Of a stretch of DNA of 12,265 nucleotides, positions 5,728 through 12,265 are shown in pieces (the first letter of the stretch is position 1; each line of letters begins with the position of its first letter). The DNA comes from an uncultured Massilia sp. (lineage in GTDB: Bacteria; Pseudomonadota; Gammaproteobacteria; Burkholderiales; Burkholderiaceae): the NCBI GenBank assembly GCA_946481275.1, contig CAMLMV010000087.1:1-12265 (forward strand). The letters are read 5' to 3'. A model generated the notes under the pieces. The model was not told the DNA's origin. It ran no database searches and was given only the letters and a program-made list of their open reading frames with translations. The position numbers and the translations under genes were made by a program.

Positions 5728-7514
5728 TGAAACACATCTTCCTGTATGCCGCATTTCTCGCCACGACGGCCCACGCCCAGGTCGCTCCGACTGCGCTGAA
5801 CGGTGCGAACGAACTTGCCCCGCTGCCCGGCGGCGGCTGGCTCGCGCTGGACAAACACGCGCTGCGCCTCGTCGATGGCACCGGTCGTGAGCGCGCCAGC
5901 ATCGCCATGCGTGGCCGCCAGTTCGACGTGCGCGGCAACCTGGCGCTCGTCGTCGATGCGAACGCCGAGCGCGCGGTCCCCGTCCGCATCGACGCGGCCG
6001 GCCTGCACGCCCTGCCCCCGCTGCCCGACACCGGCTTCGGCATCGAAGCGGCCTGCCTGTACCGCGACGCGCAACACCTCGACCACGCCTTCCTGATCGC
6101 GAAGGATGGCCAGGCGCAGCAATGGCTGCTGGGCGAGCCGGCCCGGCTCGTGCGCCACCTGGCGCTGCCGCCGCACGTGAAGCACTGCCGCGTGGACGAT
6201 GCGGATGCGACGCTGTACGTGTCCGAGAGTGATCTCGGGCTGTGGGCCTACGACGCCGATCCGGAAAGCGCCGGCACCCGCGCGCCGGTCGCGCTGGCGG
6301 CGCCGTTCGGCAAGCTGGCCAAAGGGACCGGTGCCATCTCGGTGCTGCCCGGCGGCGTGGCGGCGCTCGATGGCAACGGCACGCTGCATGCATGGCGCCG
6401 CGCGGGCACCGGCTGGCGCGAACAGGCCGTGCTGCCGCTGGCCGCGCGCACGCTGGCGTCCGGCCCCCGCCTGCTCGCGCGCACGGACGCCGGCTGGAAA
6501 GATGCGGGCCTCGCGTGGAAGGCGGCGGCACCGAAGCAGGCCCCATTGCCCATCGTGCTGCCGCGCGCGCAGACGGCGCCCGTGGCGCGCGCGGGCGACG
6601 CGGCCGACGATCCCGCGCTCTGGATCCACCCGACGGACCCGGACGGCGCGCGCATCCTCGGCACGAACAAGAAACAGGGCCTGCTCGTGTACGACCTGTC
6701 GGGCCGCCAGACGCAGTTGCTGGAAGCGGGCCGCCTGAACAACGTGGACGTGCGCCAGGACCTCGCGTTCGGCGACGGCATGCGCTTCGATGTCGCCATG
6801 GCCACGCAGCGCGACGAGAACGCGATCGTGCTGTTCGCCATCGACGGCGCGGGTACCGTCACGGAAGCGGCGCGCCTGCCGACGACGCTGTCCGACATCT
6901 ACGGCGCCTGCCTCCATCGCACGCCGCAGGGCGGGCTGGACGCGATCGTCAACGACAAGGACGGCCGCTTCCAGCAATACCGCATCACGCGCGTCGACGG
7001 CAGATTCGGCGCGGAGCTCGCGCGGAGCTGGCGTCTTGCAAGCCAGCCGGAAGGCTGCGTGGCGGACGAGCGCACCGGGCTGCTGTTCATGGGCGAGGAA
7101 AAGCGTGGCCTGTGGGTGGCGGAGGCCGATGCGGCAAAGCCGATGACGCCGCGCCTCGTGCTGCCGGTGGGCGGCCTGCTGCATGCGGACGTCGAAGGCA
7201 TGGGCATCTATCACGGCAAGACGGGGAGCTGGGTCGTCGTATCGAGCCAGGGCAACGACAGCTACGTCGTGCTGGATGCCACGGCCCCGTTCACGGTGCG
7301 CGGCGCGTTCCGGATCGGCATCGATGCGGCGCGCGGTATCGACGGCACGTCCGAGACGGATGGACTGGACGTGACGTCCGCGCGGCTGGGCGGGCCGTAT
7401 GGCAAAGGCCTGCTCGTCGTGCAGGATGGCCACAAGCGCCTGCCGGACGGGCCGCAGAACTTCAAGCTGGTCGCGTGGGAGGACGTGGCGAAGGCGCTCG
7501 GCCTGCAGGACTGA
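5727..7514 (+). CDS. Beta-propeller phytase with degenerate N-terminal propeller region
   Basis: This is a 595-residue exported phytase that removes phosphates from myo-inositol hexakisphosphate in a calcium-dependent way. A signal peptide (1-18, ending AHA) comes first. The C-terminal region (about 285-595) carries the full set of family motifs: D294-D-P-A-L-W, GTNKKQGL (313-320), TQRDEN with R362, NDKDGRFQQY with K411, PEGC with E442, GEEKRGLW with E457/E458, DVEG with E490 and SSQGND, and DGTSETDGLD (539-548). The N-terminal region (about 20-280) repeats this fold in decayed form: KDGQAQQWLL, then VKHC at 151-154 where the second copy has PEGC, and YVSESDLGLW. It lacks the DDPALW motif. 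Two-domain phytases with an incomplete first propeller are known. The ATG shares one base with the receptor stop (TGATG), so the two are coupled. Location is periplasmic, outer-membrane-associated or secreted. Confidence 0.94.
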   Translation: MKHIFLYAAFLATTAHAQVAPTALNGANELAPLPGGGWLALDKHALRLVDGTGRERASIAMRGRQFDVRGNLALVVDANAERAVPVRIDAAGLHALPPLPDTGFGIEAACLYRDAQHLDHAFLIAKDGQAQQWLLGEPARLVRHLALPPHVKHCRVDDADATLYVSESDLGLWAYDADPESAGTRAPVALAAPFGKLAKGTGAISVLPGGVAALDGNGTLHAWRRAGTGWREQAVLPLAARTLASGPRLLARTDAGWKDAGLAWKAAAPKQAPLPIVLPRAQTAPVARAGDAADDPALWIHPTDPDGARILGTNKKQGLLVYDLSGRQTQLLEAGRLNNVDVRQDLAFGDGMRFDVAMATQRDENAIVLFAIDGAGTVTEAARLPTTLSDIYGACLHRTPQGGLDAIVNDKDGRFQQYRITRVDGRFGAELARSWRLASQPEGCVADERTGLLFMGEEKRGLWVAEADAAKPMTPRLVLPVGGLLHADVEGMGIYHGKTGSWVVVSSQGNDSYVVLDATAPFTVRGAFRIGIDAARGIDGTSETDGLDVTSARLGGPYGKGLLVVQDGHKRLPDGPQNFKLVAWEDVAKALGLQD

Positions 7515-7567
7515 CTCTTCACCCCGTTTGCGCTACCATACAGTCGAGAGCGACTCACGACGACTGC
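7515..7567 (+). other. Short gap after the phytase, small dyad only
   Basis: This 53-nt gap contains a 5-bp hairpin (AGTCG 7542-7546, CGACT 7551-7555) without a T-run and no convincing promoter or Pho box. Transcription from the phytase operon could continue into the hydrolase gene, but the sequence does not show it either way. Confidence 0.35.
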
Positions 7568-8368
7568 ATGGAACTCGAACTGATCACGCGCCGCCCGGCC
7601 AAGCCCCATCTGGACAGTCCGCGCCTGCTGCTGGTACACGGCATCTGCGTGGGCGCCTGGGTGTGGGAGGAACACGTCATGCCGTGGTTCGCCGACGCGG
7701 GCTTCGAGGTGCATGCGCTCAGCCTGCGCGGCCATGGCGGCAGCGGCGGGCGCGAGCGCCTGGACGACTGGCGCCTGGCCGACTACACGGAGGACCTGCG
7801 GTCGGCCATCGCGCGGCTGGGCGACGGCCCGCTCGTCGTCGTCGGCCACTCGCTCGGCGGCGCCGTCGTGCAGGACTGGATCCGCTGCGGCGGCCACGCG
7901 GCCGGCGTCGCCCTGCTCGCGTCCGTACCGCCGTGGGGTCTCGCGTATTCGGCGTGGCAGATGATGCTGTCCTCGCCCGACCTGTTCCAGCAACTGGCGC
8001 GCCTCTCCTTCGCCGAACCGCGCACGCTCGACCCGGACATCATGCGCCGCCATCTGTTTTCCGACGACCTGCCGGAGGCCGACTATGCCCGCTTCGCGCG
8101 CCGCGTGCAGGGCGAGTCGCGCCACGTGGGCATCGAACTGCAGGGCTGGCGGCCGTTCGCGCCGATGCCCTGGCAAGCGCCGCCCGTGTTCGTGCTCGGC
8201 GGCCTGGACGACCGCTTCATCCGCCCCGACGCCGTGCGCGGCACCGCCACGTACTATGGCGTGAAACCGCAGCTCGTGCCGCGGCTGGCCCATGCGCTGA
8301 TGCTCGATCCGTCCTGGGAAGACGCGGCCCGGCCGCTGCTGGACTGGATCCTGAAGCTGCCTGCATAA
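7568..8368 (+). CDS. Alpha/beta-fold hydrolase
   Basis: This is a 266-residue cytoplasmic hydrolase of the alpha/beta superfamily; no signal peptide is seen. An oxyanion-hole segment, LLLVHGICVGAW, lies near residues 20-31. The nucleophile elbow is GHSLGG with S95. The acid is D214 or D215 in VLGGLDDRF, and the histidine is H242 in LAHALMLD. The triad is complete and the order normal. The lid region (about 120-200) is helical and has no recognisable specificity marker, so esterase, lipase or another C-C/C-O hydrolase is possible and the substrate is unknown. The start ATG at 7568 gives the usual N-terminal strand before the HG motif; its ribosome site is poor. It is followed after 7 nt by the GNAT gene, so the two are probably co-transcribed. 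Confidence 0.88.
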   Translation: MELELITRRPAKPHLDSPRLLLVHGICVGAWVWEEHVMPWFADAGFEVHALSLRGHGGSGGRERLDDWRLADYTEDLRSAIARLGDGPLVVVGHSLGGAVVQDWIRCGGHAAGVALLASVPPWGLAYSAWQMMLSSPDLFQQLARLSFAEPRTLDPDIMRRHLFSDDLPEADYARFARRVQGESRHVGIELQGWRPFAPMPWQAPPVFVLGGLDDRFIRPDAVRGTATYYGVKPQLVPRLAHALMLDPSWEDAARPLLDWILKLPA

Positions 8369-8375
8369 TAAAAGC

Positions 8376-9056
8376 ATGTCCCATCCGCTCGACAACATCT
8401 TCTGGAACTGCCTCGACGGCCCGCACCGCCACCTCTCCACCGGCACCGACTGCGCGCGCCGCTACGCGCCCGGGTTCTCGCCCATCGTCGGCTTTCCCGA
8501 TCCGGAGCAGCCCGACTTTGCCGCGCTGCGTCCGTTCTGCACGCCCGGCGAGCAGTTCTATTGCGACGTCTGGTCCGGCCCCGCACCGGACGGCTGGCGC
8601 ATCGAGGTCGATGCGAAGATGTTCCGCCTCGTGTGGGATGGGGGCCCGGGCCCGGCCGCCGATCCCGCACCGGACGCCCTGCCGCTGGGTCCCGCCCACG
8701 CGGACGAGGCGCTGGCGCTGGCCCGGCTGACGCGCCCCGGCCCGTTCGGCCCGCGCACGATCGGGATGGGTGCATATTTCGGCTGTTTCGACGACGGCCG
8801 CCTCGTCGCGATGGCCGGAGAACGCACGACGGCGGGCCCCTATCGCGAAATCAGCGGCGTCTGCACGCACCCGGACTACCAGGGCCGCGGCTATGCGAAG
8901 CGGCTGATGCAGAAGGTCATCCAGCGCCAGCTGGCGCGCGGCGAGATCCCGTTCCTGCACGTGATGAGCGCCAACCGGGCCGCCCACGACTTTTACCTGC
9001 GCATGGGCTTCCGCGATTATGGCGAGACGGTGGTGCGGGTCGTTACGCCCGTCTGA
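8376..9056 (+). CDS. GNAT-family N-acetyltransferase
   Basis: This is a 226-residue acetyl-CoA-dependent transferase. The C-terminal half holds the GNAT core: GVCTHPDYQGRGYAKRLM carries the acetyl-CoA pyrophosphate-binding motif Q169-G-R-G-Y-A, and SANRAAHDFYLRMGF is the usual later motif with the conserved Asn and Tyr. It resembles the FR47-like subgroup. The N-terminal 100 residues are less typical (a Trp-, Cys- and Pro-rich stretch) and may shape the acceptor site. The acceptor is unknown. The gene starts 7 nt after the hydrolase stop and lacks a clear Shine-Dalgarno site, so it probably depends on translation of the hydrolase. Confidence 0.88.
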   Translation: MSHPLDNIFWNCLDGPHRHLSTGTDCARRYAPGFSPIVGFPDPEQPDFAALRPFCTPGEQFYCDVWSGPAPDGWRIEVDAKMFRLVWDGGPGPAADPAPDALPLGPAHADEALALARLTRPGPFGPRTIGMGAYFGCFDDGRLVAMAGERTTAGPYREISGVCTHPDYQGRGYAKRLMQKVIQRQLARGEIPFLHVMSANRAAHDFYLRMGFRDYGETVVRVVTPV

Positions 9057-9070
9057 GTATTGTCTTTTTG

Positions 9071-9088
9071 CTGTCATCGAACGGTAGT
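9071..9088 (+). promoter_or_regulatory. Pho box upstream of phoX
   Basis: The plus strand reads CTGTCATCGAACGGTAGT. The first 7-mer is a perfect Pho half-site. The second (CGGTAGT) keeps 4 of 7 positions. The spacer CGAA nearly repeats the CGAC of the other two boxes. It sits in a short AT-rich gap, and a good -10 (TTTAAT) follows after exactly 10 nt. The gene downstream is a PhoX-type phosphatase, a member of the Pho regulon in other bacteria, which supports the call independently. Confidence 0.65.
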
Positions 9089-9098
9089 TTTCGTTTGT

Positions 9099-9104
9099 TT
9101 TAAT
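9099..9104 (+). promoter_or_regulatory. -10 element of the phoX promoter
   Basis: TTTAAT matches TATAAT at 5 of 6 positions and lies 10 nt after the Pho box. Transcription would start near 9111, leaving a leader of about 45 nt. This argues against the in-frame ATG at 9107 being the start of phoX. Confidence 0.6.
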
Positions 9105-9140
9105 GCATGAGCGTGCCATCCCGGCACGATCCATCCCTAT

Positions 9141-9146
9141 GGAGAG
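9141..9146 (+). promoter_or_regulatory. Ribosome binding site of phoX
   Basis: GGAGAG lies 8 nt before the ATG at 9155. It selects the start that places the twin-arginine motif at residues 10-11, rather than the upstream ATG at 9107. Confidence 0.7.
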
Positions 9147-9154
9147 AGCTCAGC

Positions 9155-10648
9155 ATGACAGACAAGAATATCTCGCCCTCGCGACGCAACCTGCTCAAGG
9201 GCATGGGCACCTTGCCATTCGTCGGCGCCTTCGCCGCCCTGCAGGCACGCGAGGCGCTGGCCGCCGGCGGCGCCAGCGCCCTGATCGACAGCCCGTACGG
9301 CCCCATCGCCCCCGTCAACGACCTGACCACCGGCCTGCCGCTGCTGCAGCTCCCTGCCGGTTTTACCTACAAGAGCTTCGGCTGGACGGGCGACACGATG
9401 ACCGACGGGAAGCCGTGCCCCGCCGCGCACGACGGCATGGGGGTCGTCGTAGCGCGCAAGGTGGGCCGCAGCACGGAGCTCGTCCTGATCCGCAACCACG
9501 AGGCGCACGCCGTCAGCCCGAACAAGTTCATCAACGCGTTCGGCGCGTACGACACGGGCGCGAGCAGCCCCGGGGCCAGCACGGTGCTGGGCGGCGGCAC
9601 GACGAATTTGCTGTTCCGCGACGGCGCCTGGGTCAGCGTGACCCCGAGCCTGGGCGGCACGGACGGCAACTGCGCCGGCGGCATCACGCCGTGGGGCACG
9701 TGGCTGTCGTGCGAGGAGATCGGCTCGGACAACGTCACGGCATCGGGCAAGAAGCACGGCTACGTGTTCGAAGTGGCGCCGGACACCACGCAGACCACGG
9801 GCCAGCCCATCGTCGGCATGGGCCGCTTCGCGCACGAGGCGGCGGCCGTCGATCCGGCCACGAGCATCGTCTACATGACGGAGGATTCGTCGGGCAAGTC
9901 GGGCTTCTACCGCTACATCCCGGACGACAAGAATGGCGGCTACGGCGCGCTGGCGCGCGGCGGCGTGCTGCAGATGGCACGGGTGAAAGGCACGCCGAAC
10001 GCCAACGTGGCGGGCGCGCTGAAGGGCGACGCCTACGTGCTGGAATGGGTGCCCATCGCGAATCCGGACCAGAACCGCGGCAACGCGACGGGGCCGTCCG
10101 GCACGACGATCACCAACGCCGCCGGCCCGTTCGTGCAGGGCTGGCTGCAGGGCGCGCTGCGCATGAACCGCGGCGAAGGCATCTGGTACGCGCAGGGCAA
10201 GATGTACGTGATGGACACGTCGGGCGGTGCCGTCTCGCGCGGCGCGATCTGGGAACTGGACCTCGCCACGCAGGTCCTCCGCTGCATCTATTCGAGCCCG
10301 AACACGACGGTGGGCAACATGGGGGACAACCTCACGGTCAGCCCGCGCAACGCCATCCTGATCTGCGAGGACGCGTCCACGGCCACGACGGACACCTTCG
10401 GCTACGGCCAGCGCCTGATGGGCATCACGCAGGGCGGCGACGCCTACATCTTCGCCAAGAACAACGTGCAGCTGACGACGTCGCAGCTGAATGCGGCCGG
10501 CAAGCTGGATACGCTGGCCGGCGACCACCGCGGCAACGAGTTCGCGGGCGCCTGCTTCGACCCGACGGGCCGCTACCTGTTCGTGAACATCCAGACCCCG
10601 GGCATCACGTTCGCGATCTCCGGACCGTGGGCCAAGGGCCCGCTCTGA
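9155..10648 (+). CDS. phoX: PhoX-type alkaline phosphatase, Tat-exported (DUF839 family)
   Basis: This is a 497-residue exported protein of the PhoX/DUF839 family, monomeric phosphatases with an iron-calcium active site that act on phosphate monoesters outside the cytoplasm. The N-terminus is a twin-arginine signal (S9-R-R-N-L-L-K15, then a hydrophobic stretch and an Ala-rich end near residue 35), so it is exported folded. Family motifs in order: RNHEAH, NCAGGITPWGTWLSCEE (the Cys expected to bind iron is C173; E187 and E188 follow), GRFAHEAAAVDP, YMTEDSSGKSGFYRY, GNMGDNLTVSP and CFDPTGRYLFVNIQTPG. Length is somewhat below that of Pseudomonas PhoX, and some DUF839 members have no tested activity, so the enzyme call is family-based. 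It heads an operon with a PEP-CTERM gene 22 nt downstream, behind a Pho-box promoter. Confidence 0.85.
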   Translation: MTDKNISPSRRNLLKGMGTLPFVGAFAALQAREALAAGGASALIDSPYGPIAPVNDLTTGLPLLQLPAGFTYKSFGWTGDTMTDGKPCPAAHDGMGVVVARKVGRSTELVLIRNHEAHAVSPNKFINAFGAYDTGASSPGASTVLGGGTTNLLFRDGAWVSVTPSLGGTDGNCAGGITPWGTWLSCEEIGSDNVTASGKKHGYVFEVAPDTTQTTGQPIVGMGRFAHEAAAVDPATSIVYMTEDSSGKSGFYRYIPDDKNGGYGALARGGVLQMARVKGTPNANVAGALKGDAYVLEWVPIANPDQNRGNATGPSGTTITNAAGPFVQGWLQGALRMNRGEGIWYAQGKMYVMDTSGGAVSRGAIWELDLATQVLRCIYSSPNTTVGNMGDNLTVSPRNAILICEDASTATTDTFGYGQRLMGITQGGDAYIFAKNNVQLTTSQLNAAGKLDTLAGDHRGNEFAGACFDPTGRYLFVNIQTPGITFAISGPWAKGPL

Positions 10649-10658
10649 TCCGCCATCG

Positions 10659-10665
10659 AAAGGAA
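10659..10665 (+). promoter_or_regulatory. Ribosome binding site of the PEP-CTERM gene
   Basis: AAAGGAA lies 5 nt before the ATG at 10671, inside the 22-nt gap after phoX. It is a strong site, so the second gene can be translated independently. Confidence 0.7.
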
Positions 10666-10670
10666 CCGAT

Positions 10671-11261
10671 ATGAACAACAAACTGATGGGCGCTTTCGCC
10701 CTGGCGGCCGCGCTGGCACTGCCGCAACTGTCCCAGGCCGCGATCCTTACCGGCACCACGGGCACGAATACGGTGACGGATTACAGCGGCGCGGGCCTGG
10801 CGTCGTTCGACCTCGACCTCGCCACGTTCACGCCGACCACGTTCAGCTTCGTGCTGGAAGCCGGCGACCTGGCGGGCCCCCTCGCCTTCAACGCGCTCGT
10901 GCGCAACGTGGCCGGCGCCGCGCTGGACGAATTCAGCTTCTCGTTGCACGGCATCGCCTTCTTCGCGGCCGGCAGCGTGACGCCGGCCTTCGGCACGGTC
11001 GGCGCGACGACGTCCGGCGCGCACACGGCGAACGTCGTGTTCAGCGCGCCGGAATGGGCCGAGTTCCAGTTCGGGAATGCGCTAGGCGCGCCGGGCGCCA
11101 GCGACTGGCTGCTGGATACGCAGGGCCTGCGCGCGGGCGACACGTTCACGATCACGGCCGCCACCGTGGCCGCGGCCGAGGTGCCGGAGCCGTCGACCGC
11201 ATTGCTGGCGATGACGGCGCTGCTGGGGATGACGGCGGCGTACAGGCGCAAGCGCGGCTGA
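10671..11261 (+). CDS. PEP-CTERM sorting domain protein
   Basis: This is a 196-residue exported protein. It has a Sec signal peptide (about 1-23, ending LSQA) and a small, Thr/Ala/Phe-rich, probably all-beta body. The C-terminal sorting signal begins VPEPSTALL (from residue 171), continues with a hydrophobic helix, and ends in the basic tail YRRKRG. PEP-CTERM proteins are recognised by exosortase (EpsH/XrtA) and usually belong to exopolysaccharide or surface structures in Gram-negative bacteria. The body has no catalytic motif I recognise and no cysteine, so its function is unknown. It follows phoX by 22 nt and should share its promoter. That makes it a candidate surface component made under phosphate limitation (inference). 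No exosortase gene is in the window. Confidence 0.88.
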   Translation: MNNKLMGAFALAAALALPQLSQAAILTGTTGTNTVTDYSGAGLASFDLDLATFTPTTFSFVLEAGDLAGPLAFNALVRNVAGAALDEFSFSLHGIAFFAAGSVTPAFGTVGATTSGAHTANVVFSAPEWAEFQFGNALGAPGASDWLLDTQGLRAGDTFTITAATVAAAEVPEPSTALLAMTALLGMTAAYRRKRG

Positions 11262-11266
11262 CGTTG

Positions 11267-11296
11267 AACGCGCCGCCCTTGCGCGGGCGGCGCGTT
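11267..11296. terminator. Bidirectional hairpin between convergent genes
   Basis: A perfect 12-bp inverted repeat, AACGCGCCGCCC (11267-11278) and GGGCGGCGCGTT (11285-11296), encloses a 6-nt loop. It fills the 33-nt gap between the PEP-CTERM gene and the convergent permease, and its right arm enters the permease stop codon. There is no T-run on either strand beyond the final TT, so it may act as a pausing or mRNA-protecting hairpin rather than a strong intrinsic terminator. Confidence 0.65.
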
Positions 11297-12265
11297 ACAC
11301 CAGCCCGGTCACGTAATAAAACGCGATCACGAAGAACACCGCCGCCGTCTTGATGACGGTCACCGCAAAAATCTCGCGGTACGATTCCTTGTGCGTGAGC
11401 CCCGTCACCGCGAGCAGGGTGATGACGGCGCCGTTGTGCGGCAGCGTGTCCATGCCGCCGCTGGCCATCGACACCACGCGGTGCAGCACTTCCACCGGGA
11501 TCTGCGCGGCCTGCGCGCCCTTGATGAACAGGTCCGACATCGCGGCCAGCGCGATGCTCATGCCGCCCGACGCGGAGCCCGTGATGCCGGCGAGGGAACT
11601 CACCGACACGGCCGCGTTCACCAGCGGGTTCGGAATGCTTTTCAATGCGTCGCTGACGACGATGAAGCCCGGCAGCGCCGCGATCACGCCGCCGAAGCCG
11701 TACTCCGACGCCGTGTTCATCGCGGCCAGCAGCGCGCCGCCGACGGCTGCCTTCGAGCCGTCCGCGAAACGGGCGCTCACGCGCCGGAACGCGGTGAGGA
11801 TCACGACGACGATCCCCAGCAGCAGCGCCGCTTCCACCGCCCAGATCGCGACGACGGTCTTGATCGTGGCCGTCACCGGCGTGTGCACGCCCGGCAGGAT
11901 CTCGGCCGGCACCGTGAACGAATCGCCATACCATTGCGGGATCATGCGCGTGAGGACGAAGTTGGCCACGCCGACCACGATGAGCGGCAGGATCGCCAGC
12001 GCCGGATGCGGCAGCGACGTCGCCTGCGTGCGTTCGGGCTCGTTGACGAGCGACGTGCCGTAGCCTTCGCCCCGCGCCAGCGCCGCGCGGCGGCGCCACT
12101 CCAGGTACGACAGGCCCACGACGATGATGAACAGCGAGCCGACGGTGCCCAGCACGGGCGCGGCCCACGACGTCGTCTTGAAGAATGTCGTCGGGATGAT
12201 GTTCTGGATCTGCGGCGTGCCCGGCAGCGAATCCATCGTGAACGAGAACGCGCCCAGCGCGATGG
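11295..12265 (-). CDS. GntP-family permease (5' end outside the window)
   Basis: This is the C-terminal 322 residues of an inner-membrane transporter of the GntP family (gluconate and related organic acids, probably proton symport). The frame continues to the right edge without interruption. The residues before the first Met (IALGAFSFT) fit the family, as does the following MDSLPGTPQIQNIIP, so the gene begins outside the window and the Met at 12236 is internal. Several hydrophobic segments are visible (about 12215-12100, 12005-11940, 11870-11800 and further on). The conserved GSASGGMSIAL and DTLPHNGAVITLL near the C-terminal end are typical. Family members are about 450-490 residues long, so roughly two thirds are present. 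The substrate cannot be assigned; its neighbours here are unrelated and convergent. Confidence 0.88.
   Translation of the reverse strand, partial: IALGAFSFTMDSLPGTPQIQNIIPTTFFKTTSWAAPVLGTVGSLFIIVVGLSYLEWRRRAALARGEGYGTSLVNEPERTQATSLPHPALAILPLIVVGVANFVLTRMIPQWYGDSFTVPAEILPGVHTPVTATIKTVVAIWAVEAALLLGIVVVILTAFRRVSARFADGSKAAVGGALLAAMNTASEYGFGGVIAALPGFIVVSDALKSIPNPLVNAAVSVSSLAGITGSASGGMSIALAAMSDLFIKGAQAAQIPVEVLHRVVSMASGGMDTLPHNGAVITLLAVTGLTHKESYREIFAVTVIKTAAVFFVIAFYYVTGLV

Noticed and set aside
3190..6546. Very long minus-strand open frame opposite the receptor and phytase
   Set aside because: It is a GC-rich shadow frame of Arg/Ala/Gly-rich composition with no family motif; the plus strand codes for clear receptor and phytase domains.
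9107..9154. Upstream ATG for phoX at 9107
   Set aside because: It lies close to the -10 and the predicted transcription start, lacks a ribosome site and would push the twin-arginine motif inward.
1..12265. CRISPR arrays, insertion sequences, tRNA and rRNA genes, attachment sites
   Set aside because: I looked for regularly spaced repeats, transposase motifs, terminal inverted repeats and tRNA-like cloverleafs by eye and saw none that stood up.

Overview
The window looks like chromosomal DNA of a high-GC betaproteobacterium, most likely Oxalobacteraceae (the Massilia/Telluria group). The grounds are very GC-rich codon use, a PEP-CTERM surface protein, a paired TonB receptor and beta-propeller phytase, and an MSHA-like pilin. 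The genus is an inference; there is no rRNA or tRNA gene to confirm it. I see no mobile element, CRISPR array, tRNA or rRNA.

Layout. (1) 91-1046, minus strand: a lone type IV pilin/pseudopilin gene with its own terminator, preceded by a small 4-oxalocrotonate tautomerase-like gene. (2) 1152-3004, minus strand: a two-gene unit in which a membrane protein with a degenerate GGDEF domain overlaps by 4 nt an AraC-family regulator that starts with GTG. (3) 3005-3255: a divergent control region. (4) 3256-7514, plus strand: a TonB-dependent outer-membrane receptor overlapping by 1 nt (TGATG) an exported beta-propeller phytase with two propeller regions. (5) 7568-9056, plus strand: an alpha/beta hydrolase followed closely by a GNAT acetyltransferase. 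(6) 9155-11261, plus strand: a Tat-exported PhoX-type phosphatase followed after 22 nt by a PEP-CTERM protein. (7) 11295 to the right edge, minus strand: the C-terminal two thirds of a GntP-family permease, convergent with region 6.

The most interesting signal is in the intergenic DNA. Three sites fit the PhoB (Pho) box, CTGTCAT-N4-CTGTCA(T/C). Each is followed after exactly 10 nt by a -10-like hexamer, which is the arrangement of the E. coli phoA and pstS promoters. One (3050-3067, minus strand, both 7-mers perfect) faces the GGDEF/AraC pair. One (3187-3204, plus) faces the receptor-phytase operon. One (9071-9088, plus) faces phoX and the PEP-CTERM gene. Their spacers are nearly identical (CGAC, CGAC, CGAA).

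If this is right, most of the window is a local phosphate-starvation island. Phytase and PhoX would release phosphate from inositol phosphates and other esters, the TonB receptor would bring phytate or its metal complexes or products across the outer membrane, and a PEP-CTERM protein would be made alongside. The GGDEF protein has lost its catalytic signature (AGDRF) but keeps a correctly spaced inhibitory-site motif (R202xxD205). Together with its coupled AraC partner it could therefore be a c-di-GMP-reading regulatory arm of the same response. The regulatory link is inference from motif position; the gene families are well supported by sequence.
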